Below are positions 25,001 through 31,120 of a DNA stretch of 31,138 nt, in pieces (within the stretch, counting starts at the first letter, position 1; each line of letters begins with the position of its first letter). Under the pieces are notes generated by a model that was given only the letters and a program-made list of their open reading frames with translations, had not been told where the DNA came from and did no database searches. A program made the position numbers and the translations under genes. Origin of the DNA: an uncultured Alistipes sp. (GTDB taxonomy: Bacteria > Bacteroidota > Bacteroidia > Bacteroidales > Rikenellaceae); contig URRP01000029.1 in the NCBI GenBank assembly GCA_900550375.1, positions 1 through 31,138 on the forward strand. Direction: 5' to 3'.

Positions 25001-25113
25001 GGCACGCCTTCGCGCGTCGCAGCATCGATCACGGTCGCCGTTACGCTGCCCGACTGAGCATAAACCCCCATCGCGGTAAACAATGTCACAAAGAGTAAAA
25101 TCGTTCGTCTCAT
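22087..25113 (-). CDS. TonB-receptor-like outer-membrane protein with carboxypeptidase-regulatory-like domain
   Basis: A 1008-residue outer-membrane protein. Signal peptide about 1-19 (RRTILLFVTLFTAMGVYA). Residues about 22-105 form a CarboxypepD_reg-like beta sandwich (SVTATVIDAATREGVPGAVV), common at the N-terminus of SusC-type receptors. A plug-like domain follows (about 130-230: GLLKKMPGITI, KVFVDGKEFFGEDV, ALNIVTKPN), then a large barrel with many aromatic strands. It matches the outer-membrane beta-barrel (OMP_b-brl_3) receptors of Bacteroidota more than classical siderophore receptors; no SusD partner is adjacent. After the last strand (YYTVQFVYNLRNF) comes an odd hydrophilic tail ending GPPPGGGGRGPMF. 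Possibly signal or nutrient uptake, substrate unknown. It has its own promoter. Confidence 0.85.
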   Translation of the reverse strand: MRRTILLFVTLFTAMGVYAQSGSVTATVIDAATREGVPGAVVEFAPANTTAEKRYFTTGYRGRIEATVPYGTYKVSISFLGYETLERELKLSAAKKSLGTLELAPSSTQIEAVVKEVKSMRTSQKGDTVSYNAGAFKVTADADVEGLLKKMPGITITDGAVEAQGETVKKVFVDGKEFFGEDVTSAIKSLPAQAVDKVEVYDKLSDAAEFSGMDDGEGYKALNIVTKPNMRQGQFGKVYAGYGYQPETEGTTSNHKYNVGGNVNLFHGSSRVSVIGLFNNVNQQNFSFEDILGVSGGSSGRGGGVGALMVRPQSGVASVNSFGINYSDSWGKTGRREKVTLQASYFFNRTTTKNYSTVDKWYEDPSPLDTLHKNGYSNNTNGNHRLNARLEWRISENQSLMSRTGLSFQSYDPYSMTNGHQFGESGYRVVRNFSNGDRTGLNLNQYLSYRTKLGKAGRTLTLDGNVRYRNNEGDTNSYSNQARVIDPDLIDAVSDTLLLRYQRAHSPSFNYNLRGEVTYTEPVSQYAQLSLQYRVAYDYQESDKKVYVTENDQFDTTGIQPDPSLSQSSNTGYLTQRIGPGFRIVKGKNRFVANVAYQHAQLTGEVLSATKVMGAGEDSQMSQGFNNFTYFLMGQLNINKENSIRLFINSSTDNPNIGELQNVYDISNAQSISKGNPNLRPSYSNNVRFHYTNSNVEKGRTFMWMFSMQNTSNYITSSMAYDVEVEVPTGETDDSGNPETKTYNPHTYSTYTNMDGYWNMRTHLSYGLPVSFLKSNLNVMAGVNYTISPTLVARKATDGSVYLDNGEIVGGERNDASRMSYDFRAVLGSNISENIDFTLSWHGAYNIAKNSLVVNDADNKNRYFNHVATAAMKFIFLKTFTFTGNVSYQQNIGFTNEYDNSYVLCNVYLGKKVFRNRRGEVMVGVNDLFNQNTAFSRTTGSGYTQNSINSVIGRYYTVQFVYNLRNFGKRGSKNIKDYDGVESTGRSRSSGRPPMGPPPGGGGRGPMF

Positions 25114-25166
25114 CTTCTTTCTTTATTTCTCCGGGACCCGTTCGTCCACCGACAGGCAAATTTTTG

Positions 25167-25174
25167 CGAATGTA
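25167..25174 (-). promoter_or_regulatory. Putative -7 box of the TonB-receptor-like gene
   Basis: Minus strand TACATTCG followed by C, one mismatch to TAnnTTTG, about 55 bases before the ATG; a TTTT lies 22 bases upstream in place of TTTG. Confidence 0.35.
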
Positions 25175-25262
25175 GCAAAAAATCGGCGAACGGAGGAAAA
25201 ATCCCGATACGAATTCGCTTTTTATCACACTCTCCAGCACTCCGCAAGCGCTTCGACTTTTC

Positions 25263-25293
25263 AAAAAAAGGGGTGCCAAGAGACTTGACACCC
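25263..25293 (-). terminator. Intrinsic terminator of the Spy-like gene
   Basis: Minus strand GGGTGTCAA, 5-base loop, TTGGCACCC (9 bp with one G-T pair), followed by C and seven T (25269-25263). Confidence 0.88.
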
Positions 25294-25337
25294 TCTCACC
25301 AAATCAGTTTTGAAGCCCTATTAAAATGTGAAGTGGT

Positions 25338-25835
25338 TTATCGAGTACCGGCACGAACGCCGGACATTCCTTTTGCGTTGTGCCGCGTACCGCCCGCCGG
25401 CGGCCGCTTCCCGCTGCGCTCGATGTGCAGCGAATCCCGTGATTGCCGCGGCACGGCGCGATGAAGATGATGCACAGGGACCGCCGACTGTTGCTTCTCC
25501 CATTGTTGATATTGTACGTCGTTTAACACACGCTTCATGGCAGACCTCTCGGCGATAACCACTTTTTCCAACCTTTTACGACGTTCATTGTCAGCGGCCC
25601 TGCGCTTCATCTGAATCTCTTCCTTTTGACGAGCCTGCCTGAGCAGAATCTTGCAAACATCGCGGCGCTGCCGGTCGTCGAGTGACAACTCATGTCCCAG
25701 ACGCTGTGCTTCGACTTCAGCCCGCTGTTCGGGCGTTCTGCTCTGCATCTGCCGGTCGTCCGACGGGCGGGCAGCCGCTCCGGCTATTAAAAGCAGCGAT
25801 AGGCCCAAGAGCAGTATGTTCGCAGTCAATTTCAT
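25338..25835 (-). CDS. Spy/CpxP-like small periplasmic protein
   Basis: A 165-residue secreted protein. Residues about 1-22 are a signal peptide (LTANILLLGLSLLLIAG, cleavage near AARP). The middle is helical and charged, with the pattern LSLDDRQRRDVCKILLRQAR and VIAERSAMKRVLNDVQYQQWEK, resembling LTxxQ (Spy/CpxP, DUF4890-like) proteins, which are envelope chaperones or stress sensors. The C-terminal 45 residues are basic and low in order (HLHRAVPRQSRDSLHIERSG). It lies between the LytTR regulator gene and the receptor, with its own -7 box and terminator, and a direct repeat that suits LytTR binding lies upstream. A stress-response role is therefore plausible. The family call is by pattern only. 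Confidence 0.7.
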   Translation of the reverse strand: MKLTANILLLGLSLLLIAGAAARPSDDRQMQSRTPEQRAEVEAQRLGHELSLDDRQRRDVCKILLRQARQKEEIQMKRRAADNERRKRLEKVVIAERSAMKRVLNDVQYQQWEKQQSAVPVHHLHRAVPRQSRDSLHIERSGKRPPAGGTRHNAKGMSGVRAGTR

Positions 25836-25856
25836 ATTCGCTTCGTTTGCTGATAC

Positions 25857-25864
25857 AAAGATAG
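25857..25864 (-). promoter_or_regulatory. -7 box of the Spy-like gene with adjacent dyad
   Basis: Minus strand TATCTTTG, giving a leader of about 15 nt. TTTG is absent at the expected place. Instead a 7-bp dyad CTCCGGT/ACCGGAG (25874-25880 and 25887-25893) occupies the -33 region, suggesting activator-dependent expression. Confidence 0.5.
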
Positions 25865-25917
25865 AACGCCGACTCCGGTTTCGGTACCGGAGGCAGGGTC
25901 AAAAGGTAAAATCGGAG

Positions 25918-25950
25918 GGTGAACCGACTAATCGACGGGGTGAACCGACA
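25918..25950 (-). promoter_or_regulatory. Candidate LytTR binding site: two perfect 12-bp direct repeats
   Basis: GGGTGAACCGAC occurs at 25918-25929 and 25939-25950. On the minus strand it reads GTCGGTTCACCC twice, with 21 bases from start to start, two helical turns. LytTR proteins such as AgrA bind 9-bp direct repeats with 12-bp spacers (period 21), consensus near [TA][AC][CA]GTTN[AG][TG]; TCGGTTCAC matches seven of nine. The site straddles the stop codon of the regulator gene and lies about 55 bp upstream of the Spy-like -7 box. Confidence 0.5.
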
Positions 25951-26695
25951 TCAGCCAGCGCTTGAATTCGGGTACGCGGGCTTTGGAAATAATGATCCGC
26001 TCGGGCGTTTCGACGTTCAGCCTCAACGCCAGACGGCTGCCGAACCACACCGTGATTTCGGCGACGGCCTGCCGAGAGACGATGAACTGGCGGTTGGCGC
26101 GAAAGAAATCGCTCGCCGGCAACAACGCCTGCAAGGTTTCGAGCGGTTTGTCGAGCGGATAGGTGCCGCCGTCCAGCGTACAGGCCGTCACCCGCTCGTC
26201 GCTCGTATAGCAGAAGGCGATCTGCTCGCGCCGCAGAGGAATAAACTTGTCGCGCACCCGCACCAGAAAGACCTGCTGCTGTTCGTTGACTCGCTCCGCC
26301 AGCCGTTCGACCCTTTCGTTGTAATGGCTGCGCTCCAGTCCCGAGAGCCGCCGCAGCTTCTCCAGCGCACGGCGCACCTCCTCCTCCTTGATCGGCTTGA
26401 GCAGATAGTCGATGCTGTTGACCTTGAAGGCTTCGAGGGCGTAACGATCGTAAGCGGTCGTGAAAATAACGGGGGCCGTAATCGAAACCCGTTCGAAAAT
26501 CCGAAACGATTCGCCGTCGGCCAGATGAATGTCCATCAGCACCAAATCGGGCTGCGGATGCGATGCGAACCACTCGACGCTCTCCTCGATCCCTTCGAGC
26601 ACCGCCTCGATCTCTACGTTCGGCGACACACTGCGCAGAATCGATTGCAGATTGACCGCAGCGGCGGTCTCGTCCTCGATGATTACGGCTTTCAT
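25928..26695 (-). CDS. LytTR-family response regulator
   Basis: A 255-residue transcription factor. The receiver domain (about 1-120) has the acidic pocket EDE (7-9 region), phospho-acceptor Asp55 in LVLMDIHLAD, Thr80 in FTTAYD and Lys100 in YLLKPIK. A linker with charged helix (ERVERLAERVNEQQQ) leads to the LytTR DNA-binding domain (about 150-250: LVRVRDKFIPLRREQIAF, FFRANRQFIVSRQAV). Its ATG overlaps the stop of the kinase gene by 4 bp, so the two are a co-translated pair. The start at 26695 is chosen because it begins the receiver fold; the longer reading adds ten residues inside the kinase gene. The C-terminal codons contain one copy of a 12-bp direct repeat that may be its own operator. 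Confidence 0.95.
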   Translation of the reverse strand: MKAVIIEDETAAAVNLQSILRSVSPNVEIEAVLEGIEESVEWFASHPQPDLVLMDIHLADGESFRIFERVSITAPVIFTTAYDRYALEAFKVNSIDYLLKPIKEEEVRRALEKLRRLSGLERSHYNERVERLAERVNEQQQVFLVRVRDKFIPLRREQIAFCYTSDERVTACTLDGGTYPLDKPLETLQALLPASDFFRANRQFIVSRQAVAEITVWFGSRLALRLNVETPERIIISKARVPEFKRWLMSVHPVD

Positions 26696-28068
26696 TTCGT
26701 CTGAGGTTTCAGCAGCGGCAGGCAAACCGAGAAGGTCTCCTCGCTGCGGTCGATACGGATGCCGTGCCCCGTAATGAGCTGCCAGCGGCTGTCGAGATTA
26801 TGCAGGCCGATTCCCGTACACGGTTCGGCGTCGAGCTTCGGCGAGAGGGGATTCGACACGATCAGCTGGCCCTCCTCGACACGAATCGAGACATGCAGCG
26901 GCCGGCGCATGGTGATGGCATTGTGCTTGACGGCGTTCGAGAGCAGCTCCTGAAGCGTCAGTACGGGCAGCCGGTAGTCCAGATATTTCGGATCGACGTC
27001 GACGTCGAAAAAGAGTTTGTCGGCATAGCGAATCTTAAACAGGTAGCCGTACGCCTCGGCGAAACGAAGCTCCTCCGAGAGGGTCGTCAGCATATTCTGC
27101 CCGTTGCGGATGATATAACGGAACGAGAAGGAGAGCTGGTCGATATAGGTGAGCGCCTTCTGCTCGTCCCCTTCGCGCACGAGCATCGCCAGCGAATTGA
27201 GCGAATTGAAAAAGAAGTGGGGATTGATCTGGCTCACCAGCATATTGTAGCGCGTGGCCAGATTTTCGCTTTTGAGCTGTTCGTTCTCGACGGCCATCAC
27301 CTGCCGCTGATGGAGCAGCAGGCTGATCTGCCCGTAGAGGAGTACGACGACCAATGTAAACGAACACTTCATAATCAGATTGTAGTCGAGCCAGCTGCCG
27401 CTGAGCGCCAGTAGAGTCAGCTCATGCGTCCGCCAGCGCACGACGGGCGCGATGAAGTAGAGCGCGACGGTAAGTCCCGTACACAACAGACTACGCTTCA
27501 GGAAACTCGACATCGGCCGTACCCGATCGCCGAGCCGAAGGATCGAGAGCAGCAGAAACGCCAGCACGAAGAAGTAAAACAGTTGCAGCGCGAAGATCAT
27601 CCCCTCCTGCGGACGATCGAAGAGCATCCCGTAATCGAACGGTTCACCGTTGCGCTCCAGCACCAAGCCCAGCACGGGATGTCCGCCCGGATAACGCGAT
27701 TCGAGGGCGTCGGCCAAAATGCGGTCGCCCGATTGCAGCCGCAGGAAGCGCACCGAATTGCGGGGGATATAGACGCTGTCACGCATCGGAACGACCTCCG
27801 CAAGCCCCGTCGCGACGGAGTCGTCGTCCGAAAGCCGCTTCGGCGAGGCATAAAACAGATAGCCGTGCCCGTCAGGCGAAATCCACACGTCGCCCTCGAC
27901 GCGGATATTCTCCCGATTCGTCTCCGTCTCCCGATTGAACGGCGGATGGCGGTCGTCGCCCTTCTCGACCACCAGCAGCAGCACATAGGAGAAGTTGACC
28001 ACCAGCGAGATGGCCACTGCGATCAGCAGGTTGACGACGATTCCGCTATATTTCGACGGGCGGGGCAT
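26692..28068 (-). CDS. LytS-type sensor histidine kinase with Rho-like extracytoplasmic domain
   Basis: A 458-residue membrane kinase of the His_kinase (PF06580-type) group. Transmembrane segments: about 8-33, 157-178, 191-210 and 230-252. Residues about 36-155 form an extracytoplasmic domain. The kinase has phospho-acceptor His284 in QINPHFFFNSLNSL, an N-box LLSNAVKHN and a C-terminal G-box GIGLHNLDSR. The external domain contains EGDVWISPDGHGYL and, after an insert, DSVYIPRNSVRFLRLQSGDRI, a pattern close to the RNA-binding OB-fold of transcription terminator Rho (EG-x5-PDG-x-GFL ... D-IYV-x4-IR-x-F-x-L-x-TGD). It is the middle gene of gamma-carbonic anhydrase - kinase - regulator. The ligand is unknown. 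Confidence 0.93.
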   Translation of the reverse strand: MPRPSKYSGIVVNLLIAVAISLVVNFSYVLLLVVEKGDDRHPPFNRETETNRENIRVEGDVWISPDGHGYLFYASPKRLSDDDSVATGLAEVVPMRDSVYIPRNSVRFLRLQSGDRILADALESRYPGGHPVLGLVLERNGEPFDYGMLFDRPQEGMIFALQLFYFFVLAFLLLSILRLGDRVRPMSSFLKRSLLCTGLTVALYFIAPVVRWRTHELTLLALSGSWLDYNLIMKCSFTLVVVLLYGQISLLLHQRQVMAVENEQLKSENLATRYNMLVSQINPHFFFNSLNSLAMLVREGDEQKALTYIDQLSFSFRYIIRNGQNMLTTLSEELRFAEAYGYLFKIRYADKLFFDVDVDPKYLDYRLPVLTLQELLSNAVKHNAITMRRPLHVSIRVEEGQLIVSNPLSPKLDAEPCTGIGLHNLDSRWQLITGHGIRIDRSEETFSVCLPLLKPQTK

Positions 28069-28074
28069 TACGAT

Positions 28075-28608
28075 TTATTTATCCTCTTCGTACCACGAGG
28101 CGTACATACAGTAGTCGCGGGCGATGCGTTGAATGATCTCCTCGCGTTGTTCGGAGGTGATCTCCTTGACCTTGCGGGCCGGAACGCCGGCGTAGACCGA
28201 ATTGGGCTCGAGCTTCGTACCCGACAGCACCAAAGCGTTGGCCGCCACGATGCATCCCGACGCCACAACGGCATTGTCGAGCACCGTGGCACCCATGCCG
28301 ATCAGGCAGTTGTCCTCGATGATCGCGCCGTGAATCGTAGCGTTGTGACCGATCGAGACGTCGTTGCCGATATGGGCCTGCGAAGGGTGGGGAGCGCCGT
28401 CGTAAAGCGTATGAATCACCGTCCCGTCCTGAATGTTGGTGCGGTCACCGACGGTAATCGAATTGACGTCGCCGCGCAAGACGGCATTGAACCAGATCGA
28501 GCTGTCGCGCCCGATGGTCACGTCGCCGATCAATACCGCCGTCTCGGCCACGAACGTCCCTTCGCCCACACGGGGCGTATGGCCCCTTACCTCTTTTATA
28601 TATGCCAT
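28075..28608 (-). CDS. Gamma-class carbonic anhydrase family protein
   Basis: A 177-residue left-handed beta-helix protein of hexapeptide repeats (TAVLIGDVTIGRDSSIWFNA and so on), followed by a C-terminal helix (REEIIQRIARDYCMYASWYEE). The three zinc ligands of the family are in place: His66 (VIHTLYD), His88 and His93 (GHNATIH). Trimeric relatives such as Cam hydrate CO2; many short YrdA/PaaY-like members are of uncertain activity. The proton-shuttle loop of Cam is shorter here, as in CamH. It is the first gene of an operon with a LytS/LytTR pair (6-bp gap to the kinase), so a link to CO2/bicarbonate or envelope pH is possible but unproven. Confidence 0.92.
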   Translation of the reverse strand: MAYIKEVRGHTPRVGEGTFVAETAVLIGDVTIGRDSSIWFNAVLRGDVNSITVGDRTNIQDGTVIHTLYDGAPHPSQAHIGNDVSIGHNATIHGAIIEDNCLIGMGATVLDNAVVASGCIVAANALVLSGTKLEPNSVYAGVPARKVKEITSEQREEIIQRIARDYCMYASWYEEDK

Positions 28609-28660
28609 GGAAATCTCGATTTATCGTTGCGGTGCGCAAACGCTCCGCGTGCTTCTACTG

Positions 28661-28692
28661 CAAAAATAGGAACTCCGCGCGAGAATTCCAAC
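28661..28692 (-). promoter_or_regulatory. Promoter of the carbonic anhydrase-kinase-regulator operon
   Basis: Minus strand GTTG (28692-28689), 20 bases, TATTTTTG (28668-28661), followed by a leader of about 46 nt. Confidence 0.55.
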
Positions 28693-28760
28693 TGATCGAG
28701 CGGCGAAGCGGTGAAAAATCTTTCGGTTTTTCCTCTTCCGTTCCCGCTTTTCTGCCTGTC

Positions 28761-28837
28761 TTTGGCTTCGTCTCAGATACTCCGTCTCAGCAAAATGCAA
28801 ATAAATTTGCTTTTGCGCGCGACTTTGCGTATCTTTG
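28761..28837 (+). repeat. Dispersed promoter-bearing repeat, copy R4 (inverted)
   Basis: Same family as R1, in the other orientation. Promoter on the plus strand: TTTG 28806-28809, 20 bases, TATCTTTG 28830-28837, firing toward metK. The central hairpin is as in R1 and R2; the distal block differs slightly (CTGAGACGGAG). Confidence 0.75.
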
Positions 28838-28843
28838 CACGTC

Positions 28844-28938
28844 GCAATCCCGCAAGGAGCGCGGCTATGGAATGTGGAAAGATTTGACTGATTGCAAACC
28901 ACAATAAAAAATCGCTAAAACAGCTTCGTTTTTTATTC
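28844..28938 (+). ncRNA. Possible short transcript from repeat R4
   Basis: Downstream of the R4 promoter an imperfect stem (AAAAAATCGCT against AGCTTCGTTTTTT, 28907-28937) ends in a T run. A start near 28844 would give a transcript of about 95 nt. It holds only a seven-codon reading frame. It may instead be part of a long metK leader. Confidence 0.25.
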
Positions 28939-29135
28939 CCAACAGCCAATTTTTCCCGTTTCGATACGTTTAACTCTGCGAATGGTCTTCCGCACGCGTC
29001 GGAGGACTCGAGAGGGTTGTCCGATCGAAAGACCGGCCTGCACGCTGCAGACCACGGAGTGAGTCCGGCAAGTCCGAAATCGCAGCCCTCGACAATTGAC
29101 AAATCTTGCCGGACTCACGTTAAATTGTATTGAAA
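28939..29135 (+). promoter_or_regulatory. Upstream region of metK with a 14-bp hairpin
   Basis: GTGAGTCCGGCAAG (29059-29072) and CTTGCCGGACTCAC (29105-29118) are perfect complements enclosing 32 bases, and the stem ends 17 nt before the metK ATG. I do not see the conserved core of S-box or SAM-II riboswitches. No good -7 box occurs here except a weak TAACTCTG near 28971. Confidence 0.4.
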
Positions 29136-30440
29136 ATGGGGTATTTATTTACGTCGGAATCGGTGTCGGAAGGACACCCCGACAAAATCTCGGATCAGAT
29201 CTCGGACGCCATTCTGGATGAATTCCTGCGTCACGACGCGGGGGCCAAAGTCGCCTGCGAAACGCTCTGCACGACAGGACTGGTCGTCGTGGCCGGCGAA
29301 GTTCGCTCGGAAGCATACGTCGACGTACAGGGCGTGGCGCGCCGCGTCATCAACCGCATCGGCTACACCAAGAGCGAATACCAGTTCGACGGAAATTCGT
29401 GCGGCGTGCTCTCGGCCATCCACGAGCAGTCGTCCGATATCAATCAGGGCGTCGTGCGCGACGCCGAAGAGGAGCAGGGTGCAGGCGATCAGGGTATCAT
29501 GTTCGGCTACGCCTGCAACGAGACGCGCGAATACATGCCCGCGACGCTCATCCTCTCGCACGTCATTCTCAAGGAGCTGGCTGTCATCCGCCGCGAGGGC
29601 GAGGTGATGACCTACCTGCGTCCCGACTCGAAATCGCAGGTTACGATCGAATACGACGAGACGACGGGATGCCCGCAGCGGGTACACACGATCGTCGTCT
29701 CGACGCAGCACGACGAGTTCATCGCCGCCGGCAACGGCCTGAGCGAGAAGGAGGCCGAGCGACGGATGCAGGAGCGTATCCGCGAGGACGTGCGCACGAT
29801 CCTCATTCCGCGCGTCAAGGCACGGCTGGAACGCGCCGGCGACAAACTGGCGTCGCTCATCGGCGACGACTACATCCTGCACGTGAACCCCACGGGCAAA
29901 TTCGTCATCGGCGGCCCTCACGGCGACACGGGACTCACGGGGCGGAAGATCATCGTCGACACCTACGGCGGCCGCGGCGCCCATGGCGGCGGCGCCTTTT
30001 CGGGCAAGGACTCCTCGAAAGTCGACCGTTCGGCCGCATACGCCGCCCGCCATATCGCCAAGAACATGGTCGCGGCGGGCATCGCGGACGAAGTACTCGT
30101 CGAACTGTCGTATGCCATCGGCATCGCCCAGCCGCTGTCGGTCTATGTCGACACCTACCGCTCGAAACGCCCCGCAGCGATTGCCGCAATGACCGACGGC
30201 GAGATCGCCCGCCGCATCCAGCAGCTCTTCGACCTGCGGCCGGCGGCGATCGTCAAGCGTTTCGGTCTGAAAAATCCGATCTTCGAGGCGACGGCCTCCT
30301 ACGGTCATTTCGGCAATCGCCCGTACACCCAGACCGAGAAACTCTGGCGTGACGGACGAGAGGTAGAGCAGGAGGTCGAATATTTCGGCTGGGAGAAACT
30401 CGACGCCGTGGAGCTGATCCGCAAAGACTTCGGACTCTGA
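29136..30440 (+). CDS. metK: S-adenosylmethionine synthetase
   Basis: Makes S-adenosylmethionine from methionine and ATP, 434 residues, cytosolic tetramer. Conserved motifs: GHPDKISDQISDAILDEF near the start (ATP and Mg binding), GAGDQGIMFGYACNET in the middle, GGPHGDTGLTGRKIIVDTYG and the P-loop-like GGGAFSGKDSSKVDRS, all intact. The C-terminal half carries the longer insertions usual in Bacteroidota (KFVIGGPHGD, then FDLRPAAIVKRFGL). The ATG at 29136 is preferred to a TTG at 29130 because family members begin GYLFTSESVSEGHPDK. It has a strong terminator at 30460-30495 and a structured leader (29059-29118). Monocistronic. Confidence 0.97.
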   Translation: MGYLFTSESVSEGHPDKISDQISDAILDEFLRHDAGAKVACETLCTTGLVVVAGEVRSEAYVDVQGVARRVINRIGYTKSEYQFDGNSCGVLSAIHEQSSDINQGVVRDAEEEQGAGDQGIMFGYACNETREYMPATLILSHVILKELAVIRREGEVMTYLRPDSKSQVTIEYDETTGCPQRVHTIVVSTQHDEFIAAGNGLSEKEAERRMQERIREDVRTILIPRVKARLERAGDKLASLIGDDYILHVNPTGKFVIGGPHGDTGLTGRKIIVDTYGGRGAHGGGAFSGKDSSKVDRSAAYAARHIAKNMVAAGIADEVLVELSYAIGIAQPLSVYVDTYRSKRPAAIAAMTDGEIARRIQQLFDLRPAAIVKRFGLKNPIFEATASYGHFGNRPYTQTEKLWRDGREVEQEVEYFGWEKLDAVELIRKDFGL

Positions 30441-30459
30441 CGAAGAAAACGATGAAAAG

Positions 30460-30495
30460 CGGGACGGCGGTCTTAGGGTCTCCGTCCCGTTTTTT
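30460..30495 (+). terminator. Intrinsic terminator of metK
   Basis: Stem CGGGACGG/CCGTCCCG (8 bp) enclosing 14 bases, then six T. Confidence 0.88.
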
Positions 30496-30606
30496 ATCCG
30501 GTTCCCCATATTCGGACGATTCAAAAAAGGGCCTTCGCATCGAGTGCAGAGCACCGCAGCATGGTATTATTCTTGCGACGAAACGGTAGACCTAAAAAAC
30601 AACGTC

Positions 30607-30822
30607 ATGGGAAAAATCATACTTCCGAACGACCGCACCATTCTCTCCACAGACAACAACGGCTACGCTGGCAACGAACGTGACGAGACGCTGGTCGACG
30701 AGAACCTGTGGGACTCCGAAATCGCTACGGACGACCGTATCCCCGACGGCATCGACGAAATCGTCGAAGACAACCGTCCGGTATACGACGAAGAGGGATA
30801 CACGCACGAACCCGGGGAGTAG
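30607..30822 (+). CDS. Small acidic protein of unknown function
   Basis: A 71-residue protein with a strong excess of Asp and Glu: after GKIILPNDRTILSTDNNGY the rest contains ETLVDENLWDSEIATDD and IDEIVEDNRPVYDEEGYTHE. No signal peptide, membrane segment or cysteine. I do not recognise the family. The frame has host-like GC-rich third positions, and the ATG at 30607 begins a sensible N-terminus; a longer frame from 30544 crosses untypical sequence. It stands alone behind the metK terminator, with no clear promoter (TATTCTTG near 30564 is the best candidate). It could be a DNA-mimic-like or partner protein, but nothing shows this. Confidence 0.5.
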   Translation: MGKIILPNDRTILSTDNNGYAGNERDETLVDENLWDSEIATDDRIPDGIDEIVEDNRPVYDEEGYTHEPGE

Positions 30823-30826
30823 CAGT

Positions 30827-30914
30827 CGTCTCGGAAGGCCGGGAATCTTCGCGGCAGCGGATCATTCCTGTTCATACGAAACATCGCCGACCGGAAAAAT
30901 ACGCTCCGAGACGA
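30827..30914. other. Gene-free stretch with a 10-bp inverted repeat
   Basis: Between 30823 and 31120 I see no gene. TCGTCTCGGA (30826-30835) and TCCGAGACGA (30905-30914) are complementary with 69 bases between; no T run follows, so it is probably not a terminator. Confidence 0.3.
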
Positions 30915-31120
30915 TCCCGTGTGAACCCGACCGTCCGCAACCCGACCCGATAATGGATGAATGGCGAAGGAGACAATCGCTGCCTGCATACCTCAGGTAC
31001 GTTTTTCAACTAAAAATAAAATATTTCACCGGACCGCACGTTAGTAGGACAGAACATGAAAACGAAATCAATTGCCAATGATAGAATTTGCCTAAAAGTT
31101 TAACGTAATTTTCTGAAACA

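Noticed and set aside
28773..29102. Minus-strand frame of 109 residues before metK
   Set aside because: It ends in the dispersed repeat (KSKFICILLRRSI, as also seen in the shadow at 9200) and crosses the metK hairpin; no coding character.
28980..29118. Canonical SAM riboswitch upstream of metK
   Set aside because: I looked for S-box and SAM-II core sequences and did not find them; only an unassigned hairpin is supported.
29145..30554. Minus-strand frame of 469 residues opposite metK
   Set aside because: Antisense shadow of metK without domain signatures.
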